From Kocuria salsicia (GTDB lineage Bacteria > Actinomycetota > Actinomycetes > Actinomycetales > Micrococcaceae), in the NCBI RefSeq assembly GCF_007681555.1, contig NZ_VELE01000001.1:496001-560000 (forward strand): a DNA stretch of 64,000 bases. Direction: 5' to 3'. Below the pieces are notes generated by a model that saw only the letters and a program-made list of their open reading frames with translations, made no database searches and had not been told where the DNA came from. Every line of letters begins with the position of its first letter. Position 1 is the first letter of the stretch. Positions 26,469 through 36,569 of this stretch are shown in pieces. The position numbers and the translations under genes were made by a program.

Positions 26469-27614
26469 TCAGCGCCCGGTGCGGAGCCGTTCCACCGCGG
26501 CGGCCATGCGCTCGTCCGACGCCGTGAGGGACAGCCGGACGAAGCCGTCGCCGGCGTCCCCGTAGAAGGTTCCCGGCCCCACCACGATGCCCAGGCGGGC
26601 GAAGCGCTCCACGGTGGTCCATGTGTCCTCCCCCGCGGTGCTCCACAGGTAGAGACCGGCCTCCGAGTGCTCGACGCGCAGCCCGAAGGCCTCGACCGCG
26701 GGCCTCAGCGCCGCGCGGCGGGCCCGGTAGAGCGCCTTCTGCGCGGCCACGTGGACGGTGTCCCCCAGGGCCACGCGCATGGCCTCCTGCACGGGGTACG
26801 CCACGATCATCCCGGCGTGCTTGCGGGAGTTGATCAATGACGGCATCAGCGCCGGGTCACCGGCGAGGAACGCAGCGCGGTAGCCGGCGAGGTTCGACTG
26901 CTTGGACAGCGAGTACGCGCTGAACAGCAAGGACATGTCCCCGCCGCTCACGCGCGGGTCCAGTACGGACGGAACGGGTTCGCCGCCCTCCGACGGGTCC
27001 CACGCGCCCCAGCCGAGCTCCGCGTAGCACTCGTCCGAGACCACCACGGCACCCTGGGCGCGGGCCTGGTCTACCAGGGTGCGCAGGGACTCGACGTCCC
27101 GCACGATGCCGGTGGGATTGCCCGGGGAGTTGACCCACACCATGCGTACGCGCTCGCGCACGGCCGGGTCCAGCTCGTCCAGGGAGTCCGCGGCCACGGC
27201 CTCGGCGCCAGCGAGCCGGGCCCCGATGTCGTAGGTGGGGTAGGCCACCACGGGCCGCACGACGACGTCCCCGGGGCCCAGCCCCAGTAGCAGCGGCAAC
27301 CACGCGACGAGCTCCTTGGAGCCCACGGTGGGCATCACGGCATCGGGATCCAGCCCGGGAACGTTGCGCCGCTCGGCATACCACGCGGCCACGGCCTCGC
27401 GCAACGCGGCGGTACCGTGCGTCGTCGGGTACCCGGGTGCGTCCGCGGCGGCGGCCAGGGCGTCCTGGACCACGAGCGGCGTGGGGTCCACCGGCGTGCC
27501 GATGGACAGGTCCACGACACCGCCCGGGTGCTCCTCGGCGAGACGACGGTACGGAGCCAGCGCGTTCCAGGGATAGTCGGGCAGGTCCAGGCCGAAGCCG
27601 CGGCGCTCATCCAC
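26469..27614 (-). CDS. dapC: Succinyldiaminopimelate transaminase
   Basis: 381-residue fold-type I, PLP-dependent aminotransferase. VNSPGNPTGIV, VVSDECYAELGW and the PLP-lysine segment SAYSLSKQSNLAGYR are present. Actinobacterial DapC converts N-succinyl-2-amino-6-ketopimelate to succinyl-diaminopimelate with glutamate. The GTG start lies 4 bp after the ferredoxin stop, the classic fdxA-dapC pair. With dapD and dapE in the window it completes the branch after dihydrodipicolinate reductase up to LL-diaminopimelate. Confidence 0.92.
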   Translation of the reverse strand: MDERRGFGLDLPDYPWNALAPYRRLAEEHPGGVVDLSIGTPVDPTPLVVQDALAAAADAPGYPTTHGTAALREAVAAWYAERRNVPGLDPDAVMPTVGSKELVAWLPLLLGLGPGDVVVRPVVAYPTYDIGARLAGAEAVAADSLDELDPAVRERVRMVWVNSPGNPTGIVRDVESLRTLVDQARAQGAVVVSDECYAELGWGAWDPSEGGEPVPSVLDPRVSGGDMSLLFSAYSLSKQSNLAGYRAAFLAGDPALMPSLINSRKHAGMIVAYPVQEAMRVALGDTVHVAAQKALYRARRAALRPAVEAFGLRVEHSEAGLYLWSTAGEDTWTTVERFARLGIVVGPGTFYGDAGDGFVRLSLTASDERMAAAVERLRTGR

Positions 27615-27618
27615 CGGT

Positions 27619-27942
27619 TCAGTCCTGGTTCTGCGGAGGCAGCGCCTCGATCAGGGGGTGGTCCTTGTGGGTGTTGCCGAGCTTCGCGGCTCCGCCCGGA
27701 GACCCGAGGTCGTCGAAGAACTCCACATTGGCCTTGTAGTAGTCGGCCCACTCGTCCGGTGTGTCGTCCTCGTAGTAGATCGCCTCCACGGGGCACACCG
27801 GCTCGCACGCACCACAGTCCACGCACTCGTCCGGGTGGATGTACAGGCTGCGCTCACCCTCGTAGATGCAGTCCACGGGGCACTCCTCCACGCACGCCTT
27901 GTCCTTGACGTCCACGCAGGGCTGAGCGATCACGTAAGTCAC
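27619..27942 (-). CDS. fdxA: Seven-iron ferredoxin
   Basis: 107 residues. Cysteines at 9, 17, 21 and 25, then 40, 43, 46 and 50 (PDECVDCGACEPVCPVEA), give one 3Fe-4S and one 4Fe-4S cluster in the FdxA/FdxC type. It is a soluble electron carrier. GTG start at 27942 with AAAGG upstream. Probably co-transcribed with dapC. Confidence 0.94.
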   Translation of the reverse strand: MTYVIAQPCVDVKDKACVEECPVDCIYEGERSLYIHPDECVDCGACEPVCPVEAIYYEDDTPDEWADYYKANVEFFDDLGSPGGAAKLGNTHKDHPLIEALPPQNQD

Positions 27943-28004
27943 GGTTGTTGGACCTTTCCTTCTGTTCCCAAAACTTCGACCATTCTAGCGACGGGCCTTT
28001 GACG

Positions 28005-28535
28005 CTACCGCGTGCACCGGCGGGCCAGCCAACGTCCCGTAACAATCACCGAGGCCATCACGGCCAGAAAGACCACCACGAACCACGCAATGCCCACCAC
28101 GCCGATGGGCGCGCTCCACTGGGTGACCACGAGCGCCGAACCCTGCCGGAGGTAGGCCGTGGCCCAGGCGATCAGGTACGTGGCCAGGCCGGGCACCGCG
28201 GCGGCCCAGACCCTGCGGGTGGAGGTGCCGCACCACAGACCCGCGCACAGCAGCAGAGCACCGGAGAACACGAGCCCCCACGGCAGCCACCACCCGTCCA
28301 GGTACCAGATCCCACCGTGCATCGCGGTGGCCACCGCTCCCACGAGCACGCCGGTGAGCACGGAGGTCAGGGCCGACGACGCTGCGCCGGGGCGCTCGTC
28401 CGACGCCCGTGGCCCGTCTGTCGTCCGTTCCTCGTCCGGCGCCGACAGCTCGTCCATCGCCGGTGTCTCGTACGATCTCTGGCCCTCGGGGGACGCCCAC
28501 GGGGCCTCGCGGCGCTGCGGCGAGGAGGTGCTCAT
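28005..28535 (-). CDS. DUF6113-type membrane protein
   Basis: 176 residues. A polar N-terminal ~50 residues are followed by about four membrane helices (LTGVLVGAVATAMHGGIWYL, LPWGLVFSGALLLCAGLWCG, WAAAVPGLATYLIAWATAYL, VGIAWFVVVFLAVMASVIV). Proteins of this kind sit beside mshB in many actinobacteria; the role is unknown. The ATG overlaps the mshB stop (ATGA). Confidence 0.8.
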   Translation of the reverse strand: MSTSSPQRREAPWASPEGQRSYETPAMDELSAPDEERTTDGPRASDERPGAASSALTSVLTGVLVGAVATAMHGGIWYLDGWWLPWGLVFSGALLLCAGLWCGTSTRRVWAAAVPGLATYLIAWATAYLRQGSALVVTQWSAPIGVVGIAWFVVVFLAVMASVIVTGRWLARRCTR

Positions 28536-29437
28536 GCGCCCGCCCGCCGCAGCAGCCGGTACGTCTCGGTGGTGTTGATGCGTTGCGGCACCCCGTTGGA
28601 CATCGTGTAGCTGCGGTCCTCCGGGTCTTCCGCGAGCACGATCTGCGTGGCGTGGGCCGCCATGGCGGCTCGCTTCACGGCAAGCTCCCCGTGGATCGCG
28701 GCCTGCAGCCGGGGGTCGGCGGGGTCCACCTGGCTCTCGATGCCCCAGAAGAGGGGGACGTCCCAGACGGCGTCCGCGGCGTCCGGTGCAGACGCCGCGA
28801 TCTCGACCGCGCGCTGGGTGACCCGGTGGGCTGCCACATGGTCCGGGTGGCCGTAGCCGCCGTCGTCCGCGTAGGTGACCACGGCGTGCGGGCGCAACGC
28901 CCGGATCGCGGCAGCCACGTGCGCGGCCGTCTCCTCAGGATCCGCCGCCGTCAGGGCGGCGGGCGAGACGTCGAGGGCCGGCTGGGCGTAGCCGTCTGGA
29001 CCCCAGCTCATGCCGGAGTCCACGTACTTCCCCGCGCCGTTCGCGAATCCCACGCGCGGGTCCTGCGCCGGGGGCTCCCCCGCGTAGAACCGGTCCGCGA
29101 GACCCATGGCGCGCGCGGCGGCGTCGAGCTCCGCGATCCGGTACAGCCCCAGGGCGGTGCCGTCCGTGTCCGGGCAGCCCGGCTGACCCACCTCCAGGTA
29201 CCGGAGTGCGGGCGGGATGACCTCGCCGCGCTCACCACGGGTCATGGTGAGTAGCACCGTCTCGGCCCCCAGGGCGCTGTAGTGGCCCATCGTGGCCGAG
29301 GTGTTCACGGCCTCGTCGTCCGGGTGCGCGTGCACGAAGAGCAGACGCGCCCGGGCGGGGTCCACGCCCTCGGGCAGCAGCGAGTCCACTGCGCCCGCGG
29401 TGGCGTGTCCCCCGCCCGGGTACTTCGGGTCGACCAC
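28532..29437 (-). CDS. mshB: GlcNAc-Ins deacetylase of mycothiol synthesis
   Basis: 301 residues. LmbE-type zinc site AHPDDE at 37-42 with the distal GGYGHPDHVAAH. It deacetylates N-acetylglucosaminyl-inositol in mycothiol synthesis, showing that this organism uses mycothiol as its low-molecular-weight thiol. GTG at 29437 begins 2 bases after the typA stop (TGATCGTG); longer open sequence upstream is inside typA and off-frame. Confidence 0.92.
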   Translation of the reverse strand: MVDPKYPGGGHATAGAVDSLLPEGVDPARARLLFVHAHPDDEAVNTSATMGHYSALGAETVLLTMTRGERGEVIPPALRYLEVGQPGCPDTDGTALGLYRIAELDAAARAMGLADRFYAGEPPAQDPRVGFANGAGKYVDSGMSWGPDGYAQPALDVSPAALTAADPEETAAHVAAAIRALRPHAVVTYADDGGYGHPDHVAAHRVTQRAVEIAASAPDAADAVWDVPLFWGIESQVDPADPRLQAAIHGELAVKRAAMAAHATQIVLAEDPEDRSYTMSNGVPQRINTTETYRLLRRAGA

Positions 29438-29439
29438 GA

Positions 29440-31347
<1,908 letters not shown>

Positions 31348-31587
31348 ACACAAGTCTCTCTTCGCAAGATAGAGGCAGAGGGGATTCCTGGTGATTCTAC
31401 TCCCCCGCGCGCACCCTCCCGCGCACACGTGATGGATCTCTCCGCCGTCACGCGCCGACGACGACGCCGCACCCCGGGTTCCCGGGGCCGCCCACCCGGG
31501 CCGCGCCGTCGGGCCAGCGCATGCCGCGACGTCGCGCCCGCGCCGCACCACCGCGCCACCCGGGCCGCGCCGTCGTGCCCGTCCGGC

Positions 31588-33642
31588 TCAGCCGAGCAGC
31601 TCGGGGCGCGTCCAGTCCTCGTCCAGCACGTGCTCGGCCAGGAACGCGAGCACCGTCTCGTACCAGGTGCGCGCGTTGGCGGGCTTGAGGATCCAGTGCC
31701 CCTCGTCCGGGTAGTACAGGAACCGGTGGCCGGCCACGGTGGTGCGCAGCTGCAGGTCCGACCACAGCTCCAGCCCCTGCGCGATGGGCACGCGGTAGTC
31801 CTTGTCCCCGTGGATCACGAGCAGCGGCACGCGGATGCGCTCCACGAAGCGGTGCGGCGAGTACACCGCGGCCTGCGCGGGCTCCAGGGCCTCGCGCCAG
31901 ACCGTGTTGTCCGTGGTGGCGCCCATCGAGTCGAGGTTCCACAGGGAGGCGTGCGTGACGATGCACCGGAACCGGTCCTCGGTGTGCGTGGCCACCCAGT
32001 TGGCCATGTACCCGCCGTAGGAGCCGCCCAGCAGCGCCTGCCGTGCGGGGTCCACGTCCGCCCGGGCCGTGGCCGCCTCCGTGGGGGCCATGACGTCGTC
32101 GAAGGGCGCACCCCCGAGCTGCTGCTGACCGCGTTCGATCATCGACTGCCCGTAGCCCGTGGAGATCGCGGGATCGGGCAGCAGCACCGCGTAGCCGCGT
32201 GCCACGAACGGCCACGGGTTCCACCGCCAGCTCCACTGGTTGCTGGATCCCCACGGCCCGCCGTGGACGAACACGAGGAGCGGGTGCGGCCCGGTGTGCT
32301 CGTCGACGGGCAGGGCGAGCCACGCGCGGATCTCCGTGCCGTCCGCCGCGGTGGTGGTGACCTCCTCGAGGTGCCCGGGGACGGTGTCCTCGGGGACCAG
32401 ACCGCCCACGGTCTCCGGTTCCGCGAGGCCGTTCGACGACGCCGCCACGCCCTTCCCCTCGGCCACCGCCCCCGCACCGACGGGCCACCGCACGAGTTCC
32501 GCCGGGTGCGCGTAGCTCGCGCGCAGTCCCACGAGGTCGTCACCGGCCGGCTGGACCGACGAGTACGTCCAGTCCTGACCGTCCCCGCCCGCCTCGACGA
32601 CCACTCGCGGCTGCCCGTCCCGCGGGCAGTGGACGCGCAGCACGATGCCACGCCCCTTGTGGTCCGCGGTGCACACGAAGGACTCGTCGTCGATCCAGCG
32701 CCCCTCGTGGGCCCAGTGCTCGTCCGCGGGAACCACTTCGGTCTCGGCGCCCGTCGCGACGTCGTGCACCCACAGGGACAGCGCCATGTTGACACCGTCG
32801 CGCCACAGCCGCTCCCGCGTCAGCAGCACGCGCGTGCCGTCCGGGCTGACCTCGCCGCAGTCCCAGGACTCGGCCTCGGCGGAGTCGTGCAGCAGCTGCG
32901 GACCGGGGGGTGCCACGCCGTCGGGGTCCGCAACGTCGTCGCCGGAGACCGGGACCCGCCACAGCTGCGAGCGCTGCACCCCGCGGGGCAGCAGGGTGCC
33001 GATGGTCGCCAGCAGCCACGTCCCGTCCGGGGCCACGGAGTAGTCGAGGAACCGTCCCGTGGGCAGCTCGACACGTCGCACCCGGCCCGAGGGGTCGAGG
33101 AACCACAGGGCGTCCTGCGCGGCCGGGAGGTCGTGGTCCCAGTACCGGATGGGTGCATGGTCGTAGAGAACGGCGCTCACTCCGGTCTCCTCGCGACGGT
33201 CGTGGATCTCCCGGTTGCGGGCGAATTCGTCCGCCGCGCCCCGGGCCCCGGGGTGCAGGCCGGAGACGAAGAACACGCGCCCCCCGCCCAGCTGCAGGTT
33301 CGAGATCCCGTTCGGGGCGTCCAGCACGGGACGGGCCTCACCGTGCCCGGGGAGCAGCCACAGCCGGGTGCGCTTGGCGTCCTCACCGGGCACCGGACGC
33401 TCGGAGGTGAAGTACACGGCCCCGGAACCCGTGGGGCGCACCTCCTGCACCCCGTTCTCGTCGTGGGTCAGCTGCACGGGCGCGCCGTCGCGGAGCACGG
33501 ACCACGCGTGCTTCACGAAGCGCTTGCCGTCCGGAGCGGGCTCCTGGCGCAGGACCACCACCGGCCCGTTGCGGTGAGCCGCCAGTCCTGCAATCCGCGG
33601 GGTGGTCACGAGCTGCTCGGGGTGCGCGTAGCGGGAGGTCAT
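31588..33642 (-). CDS. S9-family (prolyl oligopeptidase/acylaminoacyl) peptidase
   Basis: 684 residues: an N-terminal beta-propeller (about 1-420) and a C-terminal alpha/beta-hydrolase with LLGGSYGGYMANW (nucleophile Ser), HGDKDYRVP (Asp) and YYPDEGHWIL (His); FVHGGPWGSSNQWSWRW forms the oxyanion region. It is predicted to cleave short peptides. No signal peptide. The start at 33642 is supported by TAATCT exactly 7 nt upstream. Confidence 0.92.
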   Translation of the reverse strand: MTSRYAHPEQLVTTPRIAGLAAHRNGPVVVLRQEPAPDGKRFVKHAWSVLRDGAPVQLTHDENGVQEVRPTGSGAVYFTSERPVPGEDAKRTRLWLLPGHGEARPVLDAPNGISNLQLGGGRVFFVSGLHPGARGAADEFARNREIHDRREETGVSAVLYDHAPIRYWDHDLPAAQDALWFLDPSGRVRRVELPTGRFLDYSVAPDGTWLLATIGTLLPRGVQRSQLWRVPVSGDDVADPDGVAPPGPQLLHDSAEAESWDCGEVSPDGTRVLLTRERLWRDGVNMALSLWVHDVATGAETEVVPADEHWAHEGRWIDDESFVCTADHKGRGIVLRVHCPRDGQPRVVVEAGGDGQDWTYSSVQPAGDDLVGLRASYAHPAELVRWPVGAGAVAEGKGVAASSNGLAEPETVGGLVPEDTVPGHLEEVTTTAADGTEIRAWLALPVDEHTGPHPLLVFVHGGPWGSSNQWSWRWNPWPFVARGYAVLLPDPAISTGYGQSMIERGQQQLGGAPFDDVMAPTEAATARADVDPARQALLGGSYGGYMANWVATHTEDRFRCIVTHASLWNLDSMGATTDNTVWREALEPAQAAVYSPHRFVERIRVPLLVIHGDKDYRVPIAQGLELWSDLQLRTTVAGHRFLYYPDEGHWILKPANARTWYETVLAFLAEHVLDEDWTRPELLG

Positions 33643-33649
33643 GTGTCGT

Positions 33650-33655
33650 AGATTA
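33650..33655 (-). promoter_or_regulatory. Leaderless -10 of the S9 peptidase gene
   Basis: TAATCT (minus strand) followed by 7 nt and ATG at 33642. Confidence 0.5.
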
Positions 33656-33713
33656 CAGGCGCCCGTGTGACGCCCGCGGTCCACGCCGCGGCGTCCGCGC
33701 GCTACGGTGGCCC

Positions 33714-33740
33714 GGGCCACCGGGCCACCGGGCCACCGGG
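33714..33740. repeat. 8-bp tandem repeat GGGCCACC x3
   Basis: Three exact copies of GGGCCACC followed by a partial one, in the spacer 45-70 bp upstream of azlC. Confidence 0.85.
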
Positions 33741-33783
33741 CGGCCCCCGCACACCGTCAGTCCCGAGAGCCAGGAGTGGCCCC

Positions 33784-34524
33784 ATGAACACGGAGAAGGG
33801 CAGCCTCGCCTGGGCGCTGCGGGTCACGGTGCCCGTGGCCATGGGTTATCTGCCCCTGGGAATGGCCTTCGGCGCATACAGCGTCTCCCTGGGTTTCGCC
33901 CCGTACCTCGCGCCGCTCACGGCGCTCGTGGTCTTCGCCGGCTCCATCGAGTTCCTGCTCGTGGGTCTGGTGGCGGCGAGCGTGGGTCTCGCGCAGATCG
34001 TCGTGACTACTCTGCTGGTCAACAGCCGTCACATCTTCTACGGCTTCTCCTACCCCTCCCACCTGCTGCACTCGCCGTTCGCCAAGGTGTACGGCCCCTA
34101 CGCCCTCACGGACGAGGCCTACGCGCTCATCAGCAGCGGCGTGCACCCCACCACGCAGCGCGAGCTACTGCTGGTCCAGGGCGTCTCCCACTTCTACTGG
34201 GTCTTCGGAGCCGCGGTGGGTGCGTTTGCGGGTGGGCTGGTGCCGGACTCGTTCGACGGGTTCGACTTCGCCCTGACCGGCCTGTTCTCCCTGCTGTTCG
34301 TGGACGCCCTGGCAGGGGCCTCGCGCCGAGTCGCGATCCTCGCCGCAGCGGGTGTCTCGATCGGCGTGGGGCTGCTGCTGCCCCGCTCGCTGTTCCTGCT
34401 GGGGGCCATGCTCTGCTACGCCCTGCTGTGCGTCCTGCTGGTCCGGTTCGCGGGATCCCGGCCGGGCCGTTCCTCGGGCCGCCGTGGGCACGGTTCCGCG
34501 ACGGCAGCCGAAGGGACGGTCTGA
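33784..34524 (+). CDS. azlC: AzlC-family branched-chain amino acid exporter, large subunit
   Basis: 246 residues, about seven membrane segments. Family text PLGMAFGAYSVSLGFAP, FAGSIEFLLVGLV and VNSRHIFYGFSYP is clear. With AzlD it exports branched-chain amino acids (BrnFE/YgaZH type). AGGAG before the ATG. An Lrp-type regulator, often adjacent, is not present here. Confidence 0.92.
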   Translation: MNTEKGSLAWALRVTVPVAMGYLPLGMAFGAYSVSLGFAPYLAPLTALVVFAGSIEFLLVGLVAASVGLAQIVVTTLLVNSRHIFYGFSYPSHLLHSPFAKVYGPYALTDEAYALISSGVHPTTQRELLLVQGVSHFYWVFGAAVGAFAGGLVPDSFDGFDFALTGLFSLLFVDALAGASRRVAILAAAGVSIGVGLLLPRSLFLLGAMLCYALLCVLLVRFAGSRPGRSSGRRGHGSATAAEGTV

Positions 34525-34525
34525 G

Positions 34526-34825
34526 ATGATCCCCGCCATCATTGTGTGCGCCGCCGTGACGTTCTCGCTGCGCTTCGTCCCGGTGCTGGTCGCGCACCGC
34601 TACCGGGACCGGGAGGACCTCCAGGAGTTCGCGGCGCTGCTGCCCGCGGGGCTGATGCTGATCCTGGTGGTCTACACGCTGCTCGAGGCGGACTCCGGCG
34701 CCCAGCTCGGCCGCCTGCTGCTCGCGGCGGCGGTCTCCGTGCTGGTGAAACTGGGGACGAAGAATTTCCTCGTGGGATTCGTGGCAGGATTTCTCGTATA
34801 TTCCCTCTCGGGCCTGCTCTTCTGA
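34526..34825 (+). CDS. azlD: AzlD-family exporter, small subunit
   Basis: 99 residues, three or four membrane helices (VTFSLRFVPVLVAHRY, LLPAGLMLILVVYTLL, LLLAAAVSVLVKLGTKN). Starts 1 bp after the azlC stop. Partner of AzlC in the exporter. Confidence 0.9.
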   Translation: MIPAIIVCAAVTFSLRFVPVLVAHRYRDREDLQEFAALLPAGLMLILVVYTLLEADSGAQLGRLLLAAAVSVLVKLGTKNFLVGFVAGFLVYSLSGLLF

Positions 34826-34864
34826 CGGGACTTTCCGGGCCCCCCGGGGACGACGACGCCGTTC

Positions 34865-34883
34865 CGGGCCCCCGCGGGGCCCG
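34865..34883 (+). terminator. Hairpin after azlCD
   Basis: 8-bp stem CGGGCCCC / GGGGCCCG with a 3-nt loop. A second inverted repeat, CCCTCCCA / TGGGAGGG, lies at 34915-34949. One or both may end the azlCD transcript. Confidence 0.45.
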
Positions 34884-34976
34884 CTCCACCAGAGCCGCGC
34901 GGCCAACTCCAGTGCCCTCCCACCCCCGCAACGGCGCGGCATGGGAGGGGCGCCCGGCGCTCTCGTACCGCCGGGC

Positions 34977-35167
34977 GGACATTAGGAAACAGAATGTTTT
35001 CTTAATCCGGTGAGGTATTCCTGTGCTGACCGCTAACCGCGCGGCGGCAATTAGGAAATACCCGTCTGTTGTAAGGTTGAACTTGCTAGACGGCTTCGGA
35101 AAAGGGTTTTAATCTGGTTCCAACGTCATTTGTTGCACAGAGCACCACACCAACCGAGGAGAATTTC
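34977..35167 (+). promoter_or_regulatory. AT-rich promoter/leader of the DUF1540 gene
   Basis: This stretch is far more AT-rich than anything else in the window. It holds an imperfect inverted repeat at 34981-35006 (ATTAGGAAAC, then GTTTTCTTAAT) and a second ATTAGGAAAT at 35050-35059. A -10-like TAATCT lies at 35110-35115 and GAGGAG before the ATG. A strong, regulated promoter is likely, but the regulator is unknown. TTAGGAAA also forms half of the iron box at 36455. Confidence 0.5.
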
Positions 35168-35446
35168 ATGGCTACTCTCACCGCTGTGTCCGCCTGCACC
35201 GCCACCGGCTGCGCCTTCAACGACAACGGCTGCAAGGCCCCCGCCATCACCGTGGGCGGCCAGGGCTCCGAGGCCTCCTGCACCACCTTCATCTCGCTGG
35301 ACGCCCGCGGCGGCCTGCCCACGGCCAACGGCCAGGTGGGTGCCTGCCAGCGTCTTGAGTGCAAGCACAACAAGGACCTGCTGTGCACCGCGTCCTCCAT
35401 CGAGGTCACCGCGGATGCCAACTGCAGCAGCTACGAGGCGGCCTGA
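35168..35446 (+). CDS. DUF1540 Cys-rich small protein
   Basis: 92 residues with two DUF1540 units. Cys at 10, 15, 22 and 38, then 60, 65, 73 and 86, give the repeated C-x4-C-x6/7-C-x12-15-C pattern, probably binding a metal ion each. Strong GAGGAG before the ATG. The function is unknown. Monocistronic, with its own AT-rich promoter region and a strong terminator, suggesting high or tightly regulated expression. Confidence 0.9.
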   Translation: MATLTAVSACTATGCAFNDNGCKAPAITVGGQGSEASCTTFISLDARGGLPTANGQVGACQRLECKHNKDLLCTASSIEVTADANCSSYEAA

Positions 35447-35508
35447 CCCCTCGCAGCAGGCCGGCGGGGACACCCTGCCGGCCACTTCGGTCGCACGACC
35501 TCACCCAT

Positions 35509-35545
35509 GACGAAGGACCGCGGGACACCCCCGCGGTCCTTCGTC
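35509..35545. terminator. Terminator after the DUF1540 gene
   Basis: 16-bp stem GACGAAGGACCGCGGG / CCCGCGGTCCTTCGTC, loop ACACC, between convergent genes. Confidence 0.85.
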
Positions 35546-35572
35546 GTGTTCGTGCTCGTTATGCGCCGCGGC

Positions 35573-36424
35573 TCACGCGGCGGCGTGGGCTCCCAGCAGG
35601 GTCCTGATGTTGTTGGTCAGTTCCGCCGGTGAGGTTCTGCCCTGCTCGAACGGGATGAAGTAGACGCTCGTGAGCTGCGCACCGTGGCGCAGCACCGTGA
35701 CCCCGGTCAGGTCCACGTCCACCACGAAGTCCTTGTTGGTGGTGTGGGCGCAGCCGCTCAGCGAGGGCTTCTGGGTGAGCATGTGGGCGGTCATCCACCC
35801 CTGCTCCGCCGCGTCGCACATGACCGCGAGGTCCGTGCGGTCCACGCCCGTGACCACGTCCAGACCGGCGGCCTCCGTGTTCACCACGGCCTCGGCGGGG
35901 TCTCCGACGGCGCCGTGGCGGTGGTCCAGGAGCTGGCCGAACGTCAGCGGCGTGACACCGGCGCCGTCGTGGAGGACCACGCGGGCGACGTCGAGAACGC
36001 CCAGGCGGCCGTTGGGTGCGGCCGCCACCGCGGCCACGATTTCCGGGAGCTCCCCGGTGCCCGCGAGCAGCTCGGCATCCAGGGGGTGCAGCCACTCGAG
36101 GGACGCGAGGAGGTGCGCGCTGGCCGCCACGATGCGGACGTTGGGCTCGGGCGCAACCTTGGTGATGTCCACGCGGACCTCCAGGGGCTCCCCCGTGACA
36201 CCGAGCTCCTCGCCCACCTCTGCGGGGTCCACGACCGCCGCGACCACGAGCTCCCCCCGGCGGGTGAAGCCGTGGGCCACGGAGTTCAGCACGGGCTGCT
36301 CGTCCAGCCGGTACGCCACGACGCTCGCCTGGCCCGAGCCGGCGAGCATCCGGTGGGCGAGAGAGACCGCCCGCTCCTCGACGCTCGCGCGGCCACCGCG
36401 CACCTGGTTGTTCGACCGACCCAC
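35573..36424 (-). CDS. DUF2470-like split-barrel protein, probable haem/iron role
   Basis: 283 residues from GTG at 36424 with GGGGA upstream. The N-terminal part (VAYRLDEQPVLNSVAHGFTR, VRVDITKVAPEPNVRIVAAS) reads like a flavin-reductase/split-barrel fold. The C-terminal part (VVDVDLTGVTVL, ELTNNIRTLLGAHAA) resembles DUF2470, which elsewhere accompanies haem-binding HugZ-type proteins. A good iron box lies 30 bp upstream, so induction by iron starvation is likely and a haem- or iron-handling role follows. The family assignment is by eye and only moderately sure. Confidence 0.65.
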   Translation of the reverse strand: MGRSNNQVRGGRASVEERAVSLAHRMLAGSGQASVVAYRLDEQPVLNSVAHGFTRRGELVVAAVVDPAEVGEELGVTGEPLEVRVDITKVAPEPNVRIVAASAHLLASLEWLHPLDAELLAGTGELPEIVAAVAAAPNGRLGVLDVARVVLHDGAGVTPLTFGQLLDHRHGAVGDPAEAVVNTEAAGLDVVTGVDRTDLAVMCDAAEQGWMTAHMLTQKPSLSGCAHTTNKDFVVDVDLTGVTVLRHGAQLTSVYFIPFEQGRTSPAELTNNIRTLLGAHAAA

Positions 36425-36454
36425 GATCGTCCCCGCTCATCTCGACTGCAAAAC

Positions 36455-36473
36455 TTAGGAAAGCCTAACCTCT
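36455..36473. promoter_or_regulatory. IdeR/DtxR-type iron box
   Basis: TTAGGAAAGCCTAACCTCT matches the 19-bp IdeR/DtxR consensus (TTAGGTTAGSCTAACCTAA) at 15 positions. It lies 31-49 bp before the minus-strand DUF2470-like gene, where a bound repressor would block transcription. The divergent capA gene begins 97 bp away on the other side and might also respond. Confidence 0.75.
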
Positions 36474-36557
36474 GAACCGGCGATCTGGAAGTTCTGACGG
36501 CAATTCGGTCACACGGCCGTGTCCTAAATCGTCATGGTGGCGTGCCTCACCCGGCGC

Positions 36558-36563
36558 TAGCAT
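36558..36563 (+). promoter_or_regulatory. Leaderless -10 of the capA-like gene
   Basis: TAGCAT, then CGGGGC, then ATG at 36570. Confidence 0.5.
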
Positions 36564-36569
36564 CGGGGC

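Noticed and set aside
34977-35167. Iron box in front of the DUF1540 gene
   Set aside because: ATTAGGAAA resembles half of the box at 36455, but the second half (CCTAACC) is missing at both copies, so IdeR control is not supported.
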